Part shown: piece by piece, positions 1 to 5,711 of the stretch | Numbering within the stretch: position 1 is the first letter of the stretch | Layout of the letters: each line of letters starts with the position of its first letter | Source: Ruminococcus flavefaciens | GTDB taxonomy: Bacteria; Bacillota; Clostridia; Oscillospirales; Ruminococcaceae | NCBI GenBank assembly: GCA_002348905.1 | Contig: DEBW01000200.1 | Coordinates: 1 to 10,343 of the forward strand | DNA length: 10,343 nucleotides | Reading direction: 5' to 3' | Program-made: the position numbers and the translations under genes | Notes under the pieces: model-generated | The model's database searches: none | Told to the model about the DNA's origin: nothing | What the model saw: the letters and a program-made list of their open reading frames with translations, nothing else

Positions 1-194
1 GTTCTGTCGTGGTTTGTGATAGCCTGTCTCTTAGCCACCTGACCTACGAGACGCTCGCCGCTGTTTGTGAAAGCGACTACGGAAGGAGTTGTTCTTGCGC
101 CCTCATTGTTAGGGATAACGACTGCGTTGCCGCCTTCCATAACAGCTACGCATGAGTTAGTTGTACCAAGGTCGATACCAATGATCTTTGCCAT
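1..194 (-). CDS. dnaK: Molecular chaperone DnaK (Hsp70), N-terminal fragment cut by the window edge
   Basis: Reverse-strand translation from the ATG at 194-192 begins MAKIIGIDLGTTNSCVAVME and continues through a PNNEGARTTPSVVAF stretch and an ERLVGQVAKRQ stretch. This is the standard opening of the Hsp70 ATPase domain. The IDLGTTNS segment is the phosphate-1 loop that contacts ATP. Only about 64 of the usual 600 or so residues are present; the rest lies beyond base 1. DnaK is the cytoplasmic ATP-dependent chaperone that binds exposed hydrophobic peptides and works with GrpE and DnaJ. A clear AGGAGG (208-203) lies 8 bases before the ATG. The gene is the third in the order hrcA-grpE-dnaK, with a 128-base gap after grpE in which I see no consensus promoter, so it is probably transcribed from the CIRCE-controlled promoter upstream of hrcA. 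Nothing in the visible part is abnormal. Confidence 0.97.
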   Translation of the reverse strand, partial: MAKIIGIDLGTTNSCVAVMEGGNAVVIPNNEGARTTPSVVAFTNSGERLVGQVAKRQAITNHDR

Positions 195-322
195 AATAAT
201 TACCTCCTGATTAATAAAGCCTTTAGCTTTCAGTTTATAGCTGACAGCTTTCAGCCTTGCTGACTATTTAAATAAATTTTCATATTTGATAAATTGCCTT
301 TAGCTAATGGCTGATAGCTGCA
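195..322. repeat. grpE-dnaK spacer with a duplicated 25-bp repeat and nested GCTGA/TCAGC stems
   Basis: The 128-base gap holds two imperfect direct copies of a 25-base unit beginning GCCTTTAGCT and ending ATAGCTG, at 219-243 and 296-320 (19 of 25 bases the same, 77 bases apart). Next to the first copy, GCTGA (240-244), TCAGC (251-255) and GCTGA (259-263) follow in series, so the middle arm could pair with either neighbour. The remainder is AT-rich and includes the dnaK ribosome binding site. There is no T-tract terminator and no consensus promoter. The function is unknown; possibilities are a short interspersed repeat or an RNA processing or stability element between grpE and dnaK. Confidence 0.5.
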
Positions 323-880
323 CTATACAGCCACTGCCACCATAGCAGGTCTGATAAGCTTATCGCCTATCATGTAGCCCTTCTGGAATACCTGACATAC
401 GTGATTGCTTGCGTAGTCAGTACCGTCGAGCTGCTGTATAGCATTGTGGAAATTCGGATCAAATTCAGCGCCGAGAGCTTCTATCTCGGTAACGTTCATC
501 TTATTGAGGAACTCCTTCATCTGACCGAATATCATGCTCATGCCGTTTTTGAAATTCTCATCGCTGCACTCAAATTCAAGTGAGCGCTCGAAACTGTCGA
601 TGACCGGAAGAAGGTTTTCGATACATTTAGCTGAGGCATTTGAGTAAGTTTCAGTTTTTTCTTTTGCAGTTCTTTTGCGGTAGTTATCATACTCAGCGAA
701 AAGTCTTACATACTTATCTTTAGCCTCAGCGAGTTCTTCTTCGAGCTTAGCGTATTCATTCACAGCATCGTTGTACTCGCTTGCAGCGTCGTTTTCGTCG
801 AGAGAATCTTCGGATTCAGCCTCCATATCATTGACAGCCTCATCTTCTGACATCTCATTGTCTAAAATTTTATCTTCCAC
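323..880 (-). CDS. grpE: GrpE, nucleotide exchange factor for DnaK
   Basis: GrpE is a cytoplasmic homodimer that releases ADP from DnaK and so resets the chaperone cycle. From the chosen GTG start the protein has 185 residues, a normal GrpE size. Residues 1-40 are acidic and low in complexity, as is usual for this family. Residues 41-80 form the long helix, with the AEYDNYRKRTAKEK signature at 63-76. The C-terminal beta domain (about 130-185) carries the family-typical EFDPNFHNAI, QKGYMIGDKLIRPAMV pattern. The frame stays open further upstream to 946, but that would run back into hrcA. The GTG at 880-878 has AAAGGAG (896-890) 9 bases before it, directly after the hrcA stop codon, so it is the likely start. 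An internal ATG at 853-851 lacks an equally good site. The hrcA-grpE gap is only 16 bases, which implies translation from one message. Confidence 0.95.
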   Translation of the reverse strand: MEDKILDNEMSEDEAVNDMEAESEDSLDENDAASEYNDAVNEYAKLEEELAEAKDKYVRLFAEYDNYRKRTAKEKTETYSNASAKCIENLLPVIDSFERSLEFECSDENFKNGMSMIFGQMKEFLNKMNVTEIEALGAEFDPNFHNAIQQLDGTDYASNHVCQVFQKGYMIGDKLIRPAMVAVAV

Positions 881-889
881 AGATGTCTG

Positions 890-896
890 CTCCTTT
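890..896 (-). promoter_or_regulatory. grpE ribosome binding site fixing a GTG start
   Basis: AAAGGAG on the minus strand begins one base after the hrcA TAG stop (899-897) and sits 9 bases before GTG 880-878. It supports the GTG rather than the far-upstream in-frame ATG, which would overlap hrcA by about 50 bases. Confidence 0.75.
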
Positions 897-1946
897 CTAC
901 GAGTTATTGGATGCATCGGCATCCATGCCCGTAAATGTATTTTCATCGTCTGCTGACATACGGTCTGAGATCTTACCGGTCAGGTATTCGATGTAAGGGA
1001 TTATCTTTTTATAGTCAACTCTCATCGGACCTATGATTCCGAGAGAACCGGCTTCCTCGCCGTTTTTGCGGTATTTTGAAACTATCATGCTTGAATTGCC
1101 GATAGCGAAGTTTCCGCCTGCGCCGAATTTTACCTGTATGCCGCTGAAGGATTCTTCAAGGAAATCGGTAAGTTCGTGCTTATGCTCGATAAAACGTACA
1201 ACTTCCATTTTATCAAGCTCGCTGCAAGACAGAAGCTTTTCACCGCCGCTTACGGTAAGTTCCTGATGTTTAAGGTCTGCGGAAAGCTCACATATTCCCT
1301 TTACCAGCGGTGAAAGGGTGACCATATAAGCGGACACAGCCGCTATCATCTTATCGAGCATTTCCTCTGAGAGCTCATCAACGGATATACCGCTGAGGTT
1401 CTCGTCTATATATTTAGTAAAGAAGTCCAGCTGTTCATGACTGAGGTCGAATTCCAGCCTGCAAGCCTTGTTCTTGATATTGCCGCTTGAAGTTATCAGC
1501 AGTATGACGTACAGCCGCTTGCCGGTAGGTATTACCTCTACCTTTGATATGACCGAGAACCGTGGAGCTGAATTTGCGACTACTGCTGCACAGTGGGTAA
1601 GCTCAGTAAGAGCAGCGGCAGCGTTCTGCACCATGAGTTCTTCGGGAGTATCCTCATCGCCAAGCCTTTCATCGAGCATCTGTTTTTCCTCGTCGGAAAG
1701 CTCCGGCAGAGTCATAAGCTCGTCGATATACATCCGGTATCCGGCGTAAGTAGGTATTCTTCCGGCGGAAGTATGAGGCTGTTCGAGGTAGCCGAGCTGT
1801 TCGAGTGCCGCCATATCATTTCTGATAGTAGCAGAAGAAGCTTTGATATGCCCAAGCTGCGAAATAGTCTTAGAGCCGACCGGCTCACCGGTTCTGATAT
1901 ATTCGTCAACTACAGCAGCGAGGACTTTCAGCTTTCTGTCGTCCAC
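897..1946 (-). CDS. hrcA: HrcA, heat-inducible repressor of class I heat-shock genes
   Basis: HrcA is a cytoplasmic dimeric repressor that binds the CIRCE operator and, in studied Gram-positives, depends on GroEL for activity. From the GTG at 1946-1944 the protein has 349 residues, typical of the family. The N-terminal winged helix covers about 1-75: EYIRTGEPVGSKTISQL, then SSATIRNDMAALEQLGYLEQ (the DNA-reading region, 38-57) and HTSAGRIPTYAGYRMYIDEL (58-77), all near-invariant in HrcA. The remaining 270 residues are the GAF-like dimerisation part, ending with the IIGPMRVDYKKIIPYIEYL motif. Another in-frame GTG lies at 1955-1953 but is only 2 bases from the AAAGG motif, whereas 1946 is 11 bases away and matches the usual HrcA N-terminus. 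The gene is first in the operon and sits directly downstream of a perfect CIRCE, so it should repress itself. Confidence 0.97.
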   Translation of the reverse strand: MDDRKLKVLAAVVDEYIRTGEPVGSKTISQLGHIKASSATIRNDMAALEQLGYLEQPHTSAGRIPTYAGYRMYIDELMTLPELSDEEKQMLDERLGDEDTPEELMVQNAAAALTELTHCAAVVANSAPRFSVISKVEVIPTGKRLYVILLITSSGNIKNKACRLEFDLSHEQLDFFTKYIDENLSGISVDELSEEMLDKMIAAVSAYMVTLSPLVKGICELSADLKHQELTVSGGEKLLSCSELDKMEVVRFIEHKHELTDFLEESFSGIQVKFGAGGNFAIGNSSMIVSKYRKNGEEAGSLGIIGPMRVDYKKIIPYIEYLTGKISDRMSADDENTFTGMDADASNNS

Positions 1947-1957
1947 GAAAAACACAA

Positions 1958-1962
1958 CCTTT
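1958..1962 (-). promoter_or_regulatory. hrcA ribosome binding site
   Basis: AAAGG on the minus strand, within AAGAAAGGTT. It is 11 bases before GTG 1946-1944 and only 2 bases before the alternative GTG 1955-1953, which favours the shorter start. It is weaker than the AGGAGG sites of most other genes here. Confidence 0.55.
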
Positions 1963-1992
1963 CTTATATCACGGATAAAGCTGTGATACTGT

Positions 1993-2019
1993 TTAGCACT
2001 CTAACTCTCTGAGTGCTAA
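1993..2019 (-). promoter_or_regulatory. CIRCE operator (HrcA binding site)
   Basis: TTAGCACTC, 9 bases, then GAGTGCTAA: an exact match to the CIRCE consensus with the standard 9-9-9 layout and no mismatch in either arm. It starts 5 bases after the -10 box of the hrcA promoter and includes the predicted transcription start near 2017, so bound HrcA would block initiation, and the element would also form a hairpin at the 5' end of the message. It lies in front of hrcA, the protein that reads it. Confidence 0.98.
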
Positions 2020-2023
2020 TATT

Positions 2024-2052
2024 AATTTACCACTATTGTTTCCCAATGTCAA
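2024..2052 (-). promoter_or_regulatory. Sigma-A promoter of the hrcA-grpE-dnaK operon
   Basis: On the minus strand, TTGACA (2052-2047), a 17-base spacer, then TAAATT (2029-2024; 4 of 6 matches to TATAAT). The expected start is near 2017, inside CIRCE, leaving a leader of about 70 bases. The consensus -35 with operator overlap fits a strong promoter held down by HrcA. Confidence 0.85.
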
Positions 2053-2134
2053 GGCTTTTATTCATTTTCGGCATTTTGCATAATTGCGAACCTGTACGGA
2101 TGCATCTTTTATACAAGCGATATCACAGCACGAA

Positions 2135-2163
2135 TTGACAATACTTTTACGTTGTGCTATACT
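2135..2163 (+). promoter_or_regulatory. Sigma-A promoter of the acylphosphatase gene
   Basis: TTGACA (2135-2140), a 17-base spacer, then TATACT (2158-2163; 5 of 6 consensus). The start would be near 2170, giving a leader of about 55 bases. It diverges from the hrcA promoter, with about 80 bases between the two -35 boxes. Confidence 0.85.
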
Positions 2164-2172
2164 TTATAAGTA

Positions 2173-2199
2173 TATGGGATAATATAGCTATATCCTATA
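2173..2199 (+). repeat. Inverted repeat in the acylphosphatase leader
   Basis: TATGGGATA (2173-2181) and TATCCTATA (2191-2199) are inverted copies with one G-T mismatch around a 9-base centre. A perfect 12-base palindrome, ATATAGCTATAT (2182-2193), overlaps the centre. It lies just after the predicted transcription start and before the ribosome binding site, so it could be an operator or a weak RNA hairpin. AT-rich sequence can produce such symmetry by chance. Confidence 0.4.
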
Positions 2200-2224
2200 A
2201 TAAATTCATCCTCCGGAGGGTACT

Positions 2225-2494
2225 ATGGAAAAGATTCGCAGACATATCATATTCTACGGCTCAGTACAGGGAGTGGGCTTCAGATACAGAGCCTATTATG
2301 CAGCTATGGAATACGGCGTTTCCGGCTGGGTGAAAAATTGCTATGACGGCTCGGTTGAAATGGAAGCTGAGGGCACTGAAAGAGATATCGACGCTATGAT
2401 ACTCTCTATCGAAAAAGGTCACTTCATCCACATCGAAAATATGGAAGTTTCTGACATCCCCACTGAGGGTGACAAAAGTTTCAGGATAAGGTAG
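2225..2494 (+). CDS. acyP: Acylphosphatase
   Basis: This is a small cytoplasmic enzyme of 89 residues, the usual acylphosphatase length, that hydrolyses the carboxyl-phosphate bond of acyl phosphates such as acetyl phosphate or 1,3-bisphosphoglycerate. The family signature is clear: YGSVQGVGFRYRAYYAA at about 11-27, with the phosphate-binding loop and catalytic arginine (R20), followed by GVSGWVKNCYDGSVEMEAEG (31-50), which contains the catalytic asparagine (N38). The ATG at 2225 is preceded by GGAGG (2215-2219) at 5 bases. The gene has its own promoter, and glmM downstream also has its own, so it looks monocistronic. I see no clear terminator hairpin after it. Its physiological substrate in bacteria is not well defined. 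Confidence 0.95.
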   Translation: MEKIRRHIIFYGSVQGVGFRYRAYYAAMEYGVSGWVKNCYDGSVEMEAEGTERDIDAMILSIEKGHFIHIENMEVSDIPTEGDKSFRIR

Positions 2495-2546
2495 TCCCTA
2501 ATCGCAATTATCAGTTAGACAAGGCTGTTTTTAGCAATATATGATA

Positions 2547-2575
2547 TTGACTGTGTATGTTGATTGTGTTATAAT
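2547..2575 (+). promoter_or_regulatory. Sigma-A promoter of glmM
   Basis: TTGACT (2547-2552), a 17-base spacer, then a perfect TATAAT (2570-2575), followed by a leader of about 58 bases to the glmM ATG. The -10 box is flanked by GTGT and ACAC, a short symmetry that may be chance. Confidence 0.87.
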
Positions 2576-2639
2576 ACACCTATAATTGAATATGCGGCAG
2601 TGTCAGTTAAATCATACATTATTTAAGGAGATTATTACT

Positions 2640-4025
2640 ATGGGCAAGTATTTCGGGACAGACGGATTCAGAGGCACTGCAAATGAGAACCTGACAGCTG
2701 ACCATGCGTACAAGGTAGGACGCTTTATCGGCTGGTACTACGGCGAACTCAAAAGAAGAAACGGCGATGATTCCCCTGCACGTATCGTTATCGGCAAGGA
2801 CACACGCCGTTCAAGTTATATGTTTGAATATTCACTGGTCGGCGGTATAACAGCTTCAGGCGCTGATGCTTACCTCCTCCACGTTACCACTACTCCTTCC
2901 GTTGCTTACGTTTCAAGAGTTGACGGTTTTGACTGTGCTATAATGATATCCGCAAGCCATAACCCTTACCATGACAACGGTCTTAAACTTATCAACGGCA
3001 AGGGCGAGAAAATGGAGGACGAGGTCATCGAACTGGTAGAGGCTTATCTCGACGGTAAGCTCAATGCTTTCGGTCAGGAATGGAATGAGCTTCCTTTCGC
3101 TAAGAATGAGAAGATCGGACGCTCCGTTGACTACGTTTCAGGAAGAAACCGCTATATCGGCTATCTCATCTCTCTTGGAATGTACTCTTTCAGAGGCATG
3201 AAAGTCGGTCTTGACTGCGCTAACGGTGCTTCATGGAATATAGCAAAGGCTGTATTTGACGCTCTCGGCGCTGAAACACACGTTATAAACGCTCAGCCTA
3301 ACGGTACGAATATCAACGATAACGCTGGTTCTACGCATATCGAAGTCCTTCAGAAGTACGTTGTTGAAAACGGACTTGATGTTGGTTTTGCATACGACGG
3401 CGATGCTGACCGCTGTCTGTGCGTTGACGAAAAGGGCGGTCTTATCTCAGGCGACCACATCCTCTATATCTACGGAAGATACATGAAGGAGCGTGGCAAG
3501 CTTGTAAATAATACAGTAGTTGCTACAGTTATGTCCAATTTCGGTCTTTTCAAGGCATTTGACGAGATAGGCATAAACTATGCAAAAACCGCAGTCGGCG
3601 ATAAATATGTTTATGAATACATGAAAGAAAACGGCTGCTGTCTTGGCGGAGAGCAGTCAGGTCACATTATATTCTCAAAGTATGCTTCTACAGGTGACGG
3701 TATCCTCACAAGCCTTAAAATGATGCAGGTGATAATGTCAAGAGAGAAGAAGCTCAGCGAGCTTGCTGCTCCTTTCGTTGTTTATCCGCAGGTACTTGAA
3801 AATGTCCGTGTAAAGGACAAGAGCGCTGCTCAGGCTGATCCTGATGTTCAGGCTGTAGTTGCTGAGGTAGCAGAGAAACTCGGAACTACCGGAAGAATAC
3901 TCGTCCGTGAAAGCGGTACAGAACCGCTCGTGCGTGTAATGGTAGAGGCTGAAAATGAGGATATATGCCGCAGTTATGTTAAAAGCGTAGTTGACGTTAT
4001 AAAGGCAAAAGGTCATACTGTATAA
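2640..4025 (+). CDS. glmM: Phosphoglucosamine mutase GlmM
   Basis: GlmM interconverts glucosamine-6-phosphate and glucosamine-1-phosphate in the cytoplasm, on the route to UDP-GlcNAc for peptidoglycan. The 461 residues match the usual GlmM length. All four alpha-phosphohexomutase loops are present: the N-terminal YFGTDGFRGT (4-13); the phosphoserine loop ISASHNP (103-109, Ser106 the expected phosphorylated residue); the metal loop YDGDADR, where GlmM often has DGDGDR; the sugar loop GGEQSGHI; and the C-terminal phosphate loop RESGTEPLVRVMVEAE. The EQSGH and PLVRVMVE forms favour GlmM over phosphomannomutase, although a broader hexosamine or hexose mutase cannot be excluded. The frame is open upstream to 2586, but AAGGAG 9 bases before ATG 2640 and the family N-terminus fix the start. 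The next gene begins 43 bases later with no terminator between, so both are probably on one transcript. Confidence 0.93.
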   Translation: MGKYFGTDGFRGTANENLTADHAYKVGRFIGWYYGELKRRNGDDSPARIVIGKDTRRSSYMFEYSLVGGITASGADAYLLHVTTTPSVAYVSRVDGFDCAIMISASHNPYHDNGLKLINGKGEKMEDEVIELVEAYLDGKLNAFGQEWNELPFAKNEKIGRSVDYVSGRNRYIGYLISLGMYSFRGMKVGLDCANGASWNIAKAVFDALGAETHVINAQPNGTNINDNAGSTHIEVLQKYVVENGLDVGFAYDGDADRCLCVDEKGGLISGDHILYIYGRYMKERGKLVNNTVVATVMSNFGLFKAFDEIGINYAKTAVGDKYVYEYMKENGCCLGGEQSGHIIFSKYASTGDGILTSLKMMQVIMSREKKLSELAAPFVVYPQVLENVRVKDKSAAQADPDVQAVVAEVAEKLGTTGRILVRESGTEPLVRVMVEAENEDICRSYVKSVVDVIKAKGHTV

Positions 4026-4068
4026 TGCTTTAAAACACGGGCTGCGGAGTTTCTAAAAGGAGTTAAGT

Positions 4069-5526
4069 ATGAAAAAACAGGCTTTTAATCCATTCCTCCC
4101 TCAGGATGCCTATATTCCGGACGGCGAACCGCACATTTTCGGCGACAGGGTATACCTCTACGGCTCACACGATCTCGAAGGCGGAAGAACTTTCTGTATG
4201 GGCGACTATACAGTTTATTCCGCTCCGGTCGATGATCTCTCTGACTGGCGCTGTGAAGGCGTTACCTACAGAGCAGAGCAAGATCCTGACTACCCGAATC
4301 ATCCGTTCATGTATGCTCCTGACGTTGTTCAGGGCAATGACGGAAAATACTACCTCTATTATTGTATGTCCGGCGATTTCGGAAAGGGCGGATACCACTG
4401 TCGCATAAGCGTTGCGGTATGCGATACTCCAGCCGGAAAGTATGAGTACCTCGGCTTCGTTAAGAATCCGGACAGCTCTCCTATGATGAAGTATATATGC
4501 TTCGATCCGTGCGCTTTCAACGATAACGGAACTATCCGCATATACTACGGTACACAGTACATGGAGGAATCAGCAGAGGAACTCCTCGCTGACAAGGAAA
4601 AAATGGACGAGGCTGTTGAAAGATTCAACAGAACTCCTGAACAGATACTCTCATACCCTGATAATATCAGCGGTCCATGCGTTGTAACTCTTGAAGACGA
4701 TATGCTCACCGTAAAGGAAGAAGCTCACCACATCATCCCTTATGAGGCTGATTTCGGCGGACATGAGTTCTTCGAAGCAAGTTCAATGCGTAAAGTAGGA
4801 GACAAGTACTATTTCGTGTACTCCTCACAGAAAAACCATGAGCTTTGCTACGCTGTAAGCGACAAGCCTGACAGGGACTTCGTTTTCGGCGGTACTATCG
4901 TATCAAACGGCGATGTCGGCGTAAACGGCGTTACTGACGATACAAGAATGAATATGACCGGTACTACCCACGGCAGTATCATCGAGATAAACGGTCAGTG
5001 GTACGTTTTCTTCCACCGTCTCACACATAAGTCTGACTACAGCAGACAGGCTTGTGCAGAGCCTATAACTATAGCTCCTGACGGAAGCATAAAACAGGTC
5101 GAGATAACAAGCTGCGGACTCAACTTGGCTCCTCTCAGGGCTGAGGGACGCTATCCTGCAACTATCGCCTGCCATATCACAAACGGTCATATGCCTCACG
5201 GCTCAAACAAGATATTCACTGACAGCTTCCCTAATGTCAATCACCGTGACACTCCTGACGGCAGAGAGCGTTTCATCGCTGAAATAGCTGACGGCACTCT
5301 CATCCGCTACAGATACTTCTCCGGAAAATCTGAGAATATCGGTATTTCCTACAAGGGAAACTGCGAGGGTACTGTTACCATAAACGGCTGCTCTGCAAGC
5401 ATATCCCCTGCTGAAAGCTGGACTGACCTCGCTGTACCTGTAAACGCTGACGGCGGAAAGTACGATGTAACTATCACCTACAGCGGAAGCGGACAGCTCG
5501 AAATAAAGGAAATATTCTTTTCCTGA
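4069..5526 (+). CDS. Cytoplasmic glycoside hydrolase family 43 protein (beta-xylosidase or alpha-L-arabinofuranosidase type)
   Basis: The 485-residue protein has a GH43 five-bladed propeller (about 5-345) and a C-terminal segment (about 385-485) that looks like a CBM6-type beta-sandwich. Probable catalytic residues are Asp18 in YIPDGEPHIF (general base), Asp146 in FDPCAF (pKa modulator) and Glu236 in HEFFEASSM (general acid). THGSIIEINGQWYVFFHR (300-317) is the conserved strand with the calcium or active-site histidine. There is no signal peptide, so it should act inside the cell on imported short xylo- or arabino-oligosaccharides. Activity cannot be assigned from sequence alone, because GH43 includes xylosidases, arabinofuranosidases and galactosidases. 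AAAAGGAG lies 6 bases before the ATG. It follows glmM by 43 bases and ends before a strong terminator. No sugar transporter or regulator is adjacent, which is unusual for a hemicellulose gene. Confidence 0.88.
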   Translation: MKKQAFNPFLPQDAYIPDGEPHIFGDRVYLYGSHDLEGGRTFCMGDYTVYSAPVDDLSDWRCEGVTYRAEQDPDYPNHPFMYAPDVVQGNDGKYYLYYCMSGDFGKGGYHCRISVAVCDTPAGKYEYLGFVKNPDSSPMMKYICFDPCAFNDNGTIRIYYGTQYMEESAEELLADKEKMDEAVERFNRTPEQILSYPDNISGPCVVTLEDDMLTVKEEAHHIIPYEADFGGHEFFEASSMRKVGDKYYFVYSSQKNHELCYAVSDKPDRDFVFGGTIVSNGDVGVNGVTDDTRMNMTGTTHGSIIEINGQWYVFFHRLTHKSDYSRQACAEPITIAPDGSIKQVEITSCGLNLAPLRAEGRYPATIACHITNGHMPHGSNKIFTDSFPNVNHRDTPDGRERFIAEIADGTLIRYRYFSGKSENIGISYKGNCEGTVTINGCSASISPAESWTDLAVPVNADGGKYDVTITYSGSGQLEIKEIFFS

Positions 5527-5547
5527 TTAAGCAAAATTTCTAAAATT

Positions 5548-5580
5548 GGTGCCGGATATCCGGCACCTTTGTTGTTTTAT
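5548..5580 (+). terminator. Rho-independent terminator of the glmM-GH43 unit
   Basis: A perfect 20-base palindrome (GGTGCCGG, loop ATAT, CCGGCACC; 5548-5567) gives an 8-bp GC-rich stem, followed by a T-rich run TTTGTTGTTTT. It lies 21 bases after the GH43 stop codon. Confidence 0.93.
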
Positions 5581-5609
5581 TGGAAATTTGTAAAAATCAT
5601 GCGGAACTA

Positions 5610-5638
5610 TTGACTTTTTTATAACGAAATGTTATTAT
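5610..5638 (+). promoter_or_regulatory. Sigma-A promoter of the Wzz-like gene
   Basis: TTGACT (5610-5615), a 17-base spacer, then TATTAT (5633-5638). It lies between the preceding terminator and the next gene, with a leader of about 65 bases. Confidence 0.83.
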
Positions 5639-5697
5639 AGTAAGGATGCTGAATACTGTATATTTGGCAATATATCACTAAATCATATTGATTTTTC

Positions 5698-5703
5698 AGG
5701 AGG
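5698..5703 (+). promoter_or_regulatory. Ribosome binding site fixing a TTG start
   Basis: AGGAGG sits 8 bases before the TTG at 5712. The other in-frame TTG, at 5688, lies upstream of this site and so cannot use it. There is no nearby in-frame ATG that would serve. Confidence 0.8.
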
Positions 5704-5711
5704 TTGGAATT

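Noticed and set aside
881..946. Longer grpE start inside the end of hrcA
   Set aside because: It would overlap hrcA, lacks a ribosome binding site, and the added residues do not resemble GrpE; the GTG at 880 is well placed behind AAAGGAG.
1593..2012. Open frame on the plus strand running opposite hrcA and into the CIRCE element
   Set aside because: It lies antisense to a highly conserved gene, has no ribosome binding site of note and gives a protein without recognisable features; it is a by-product of hrcA codon use.
2586..2639. Extended glmM N-terminus
   Set aside because: The extension starts at a TTG, falls right after the -10 box and precedes the AAGGAG that serves ATG 2640; GlmM proteins begin at the equivalent of this ATG.
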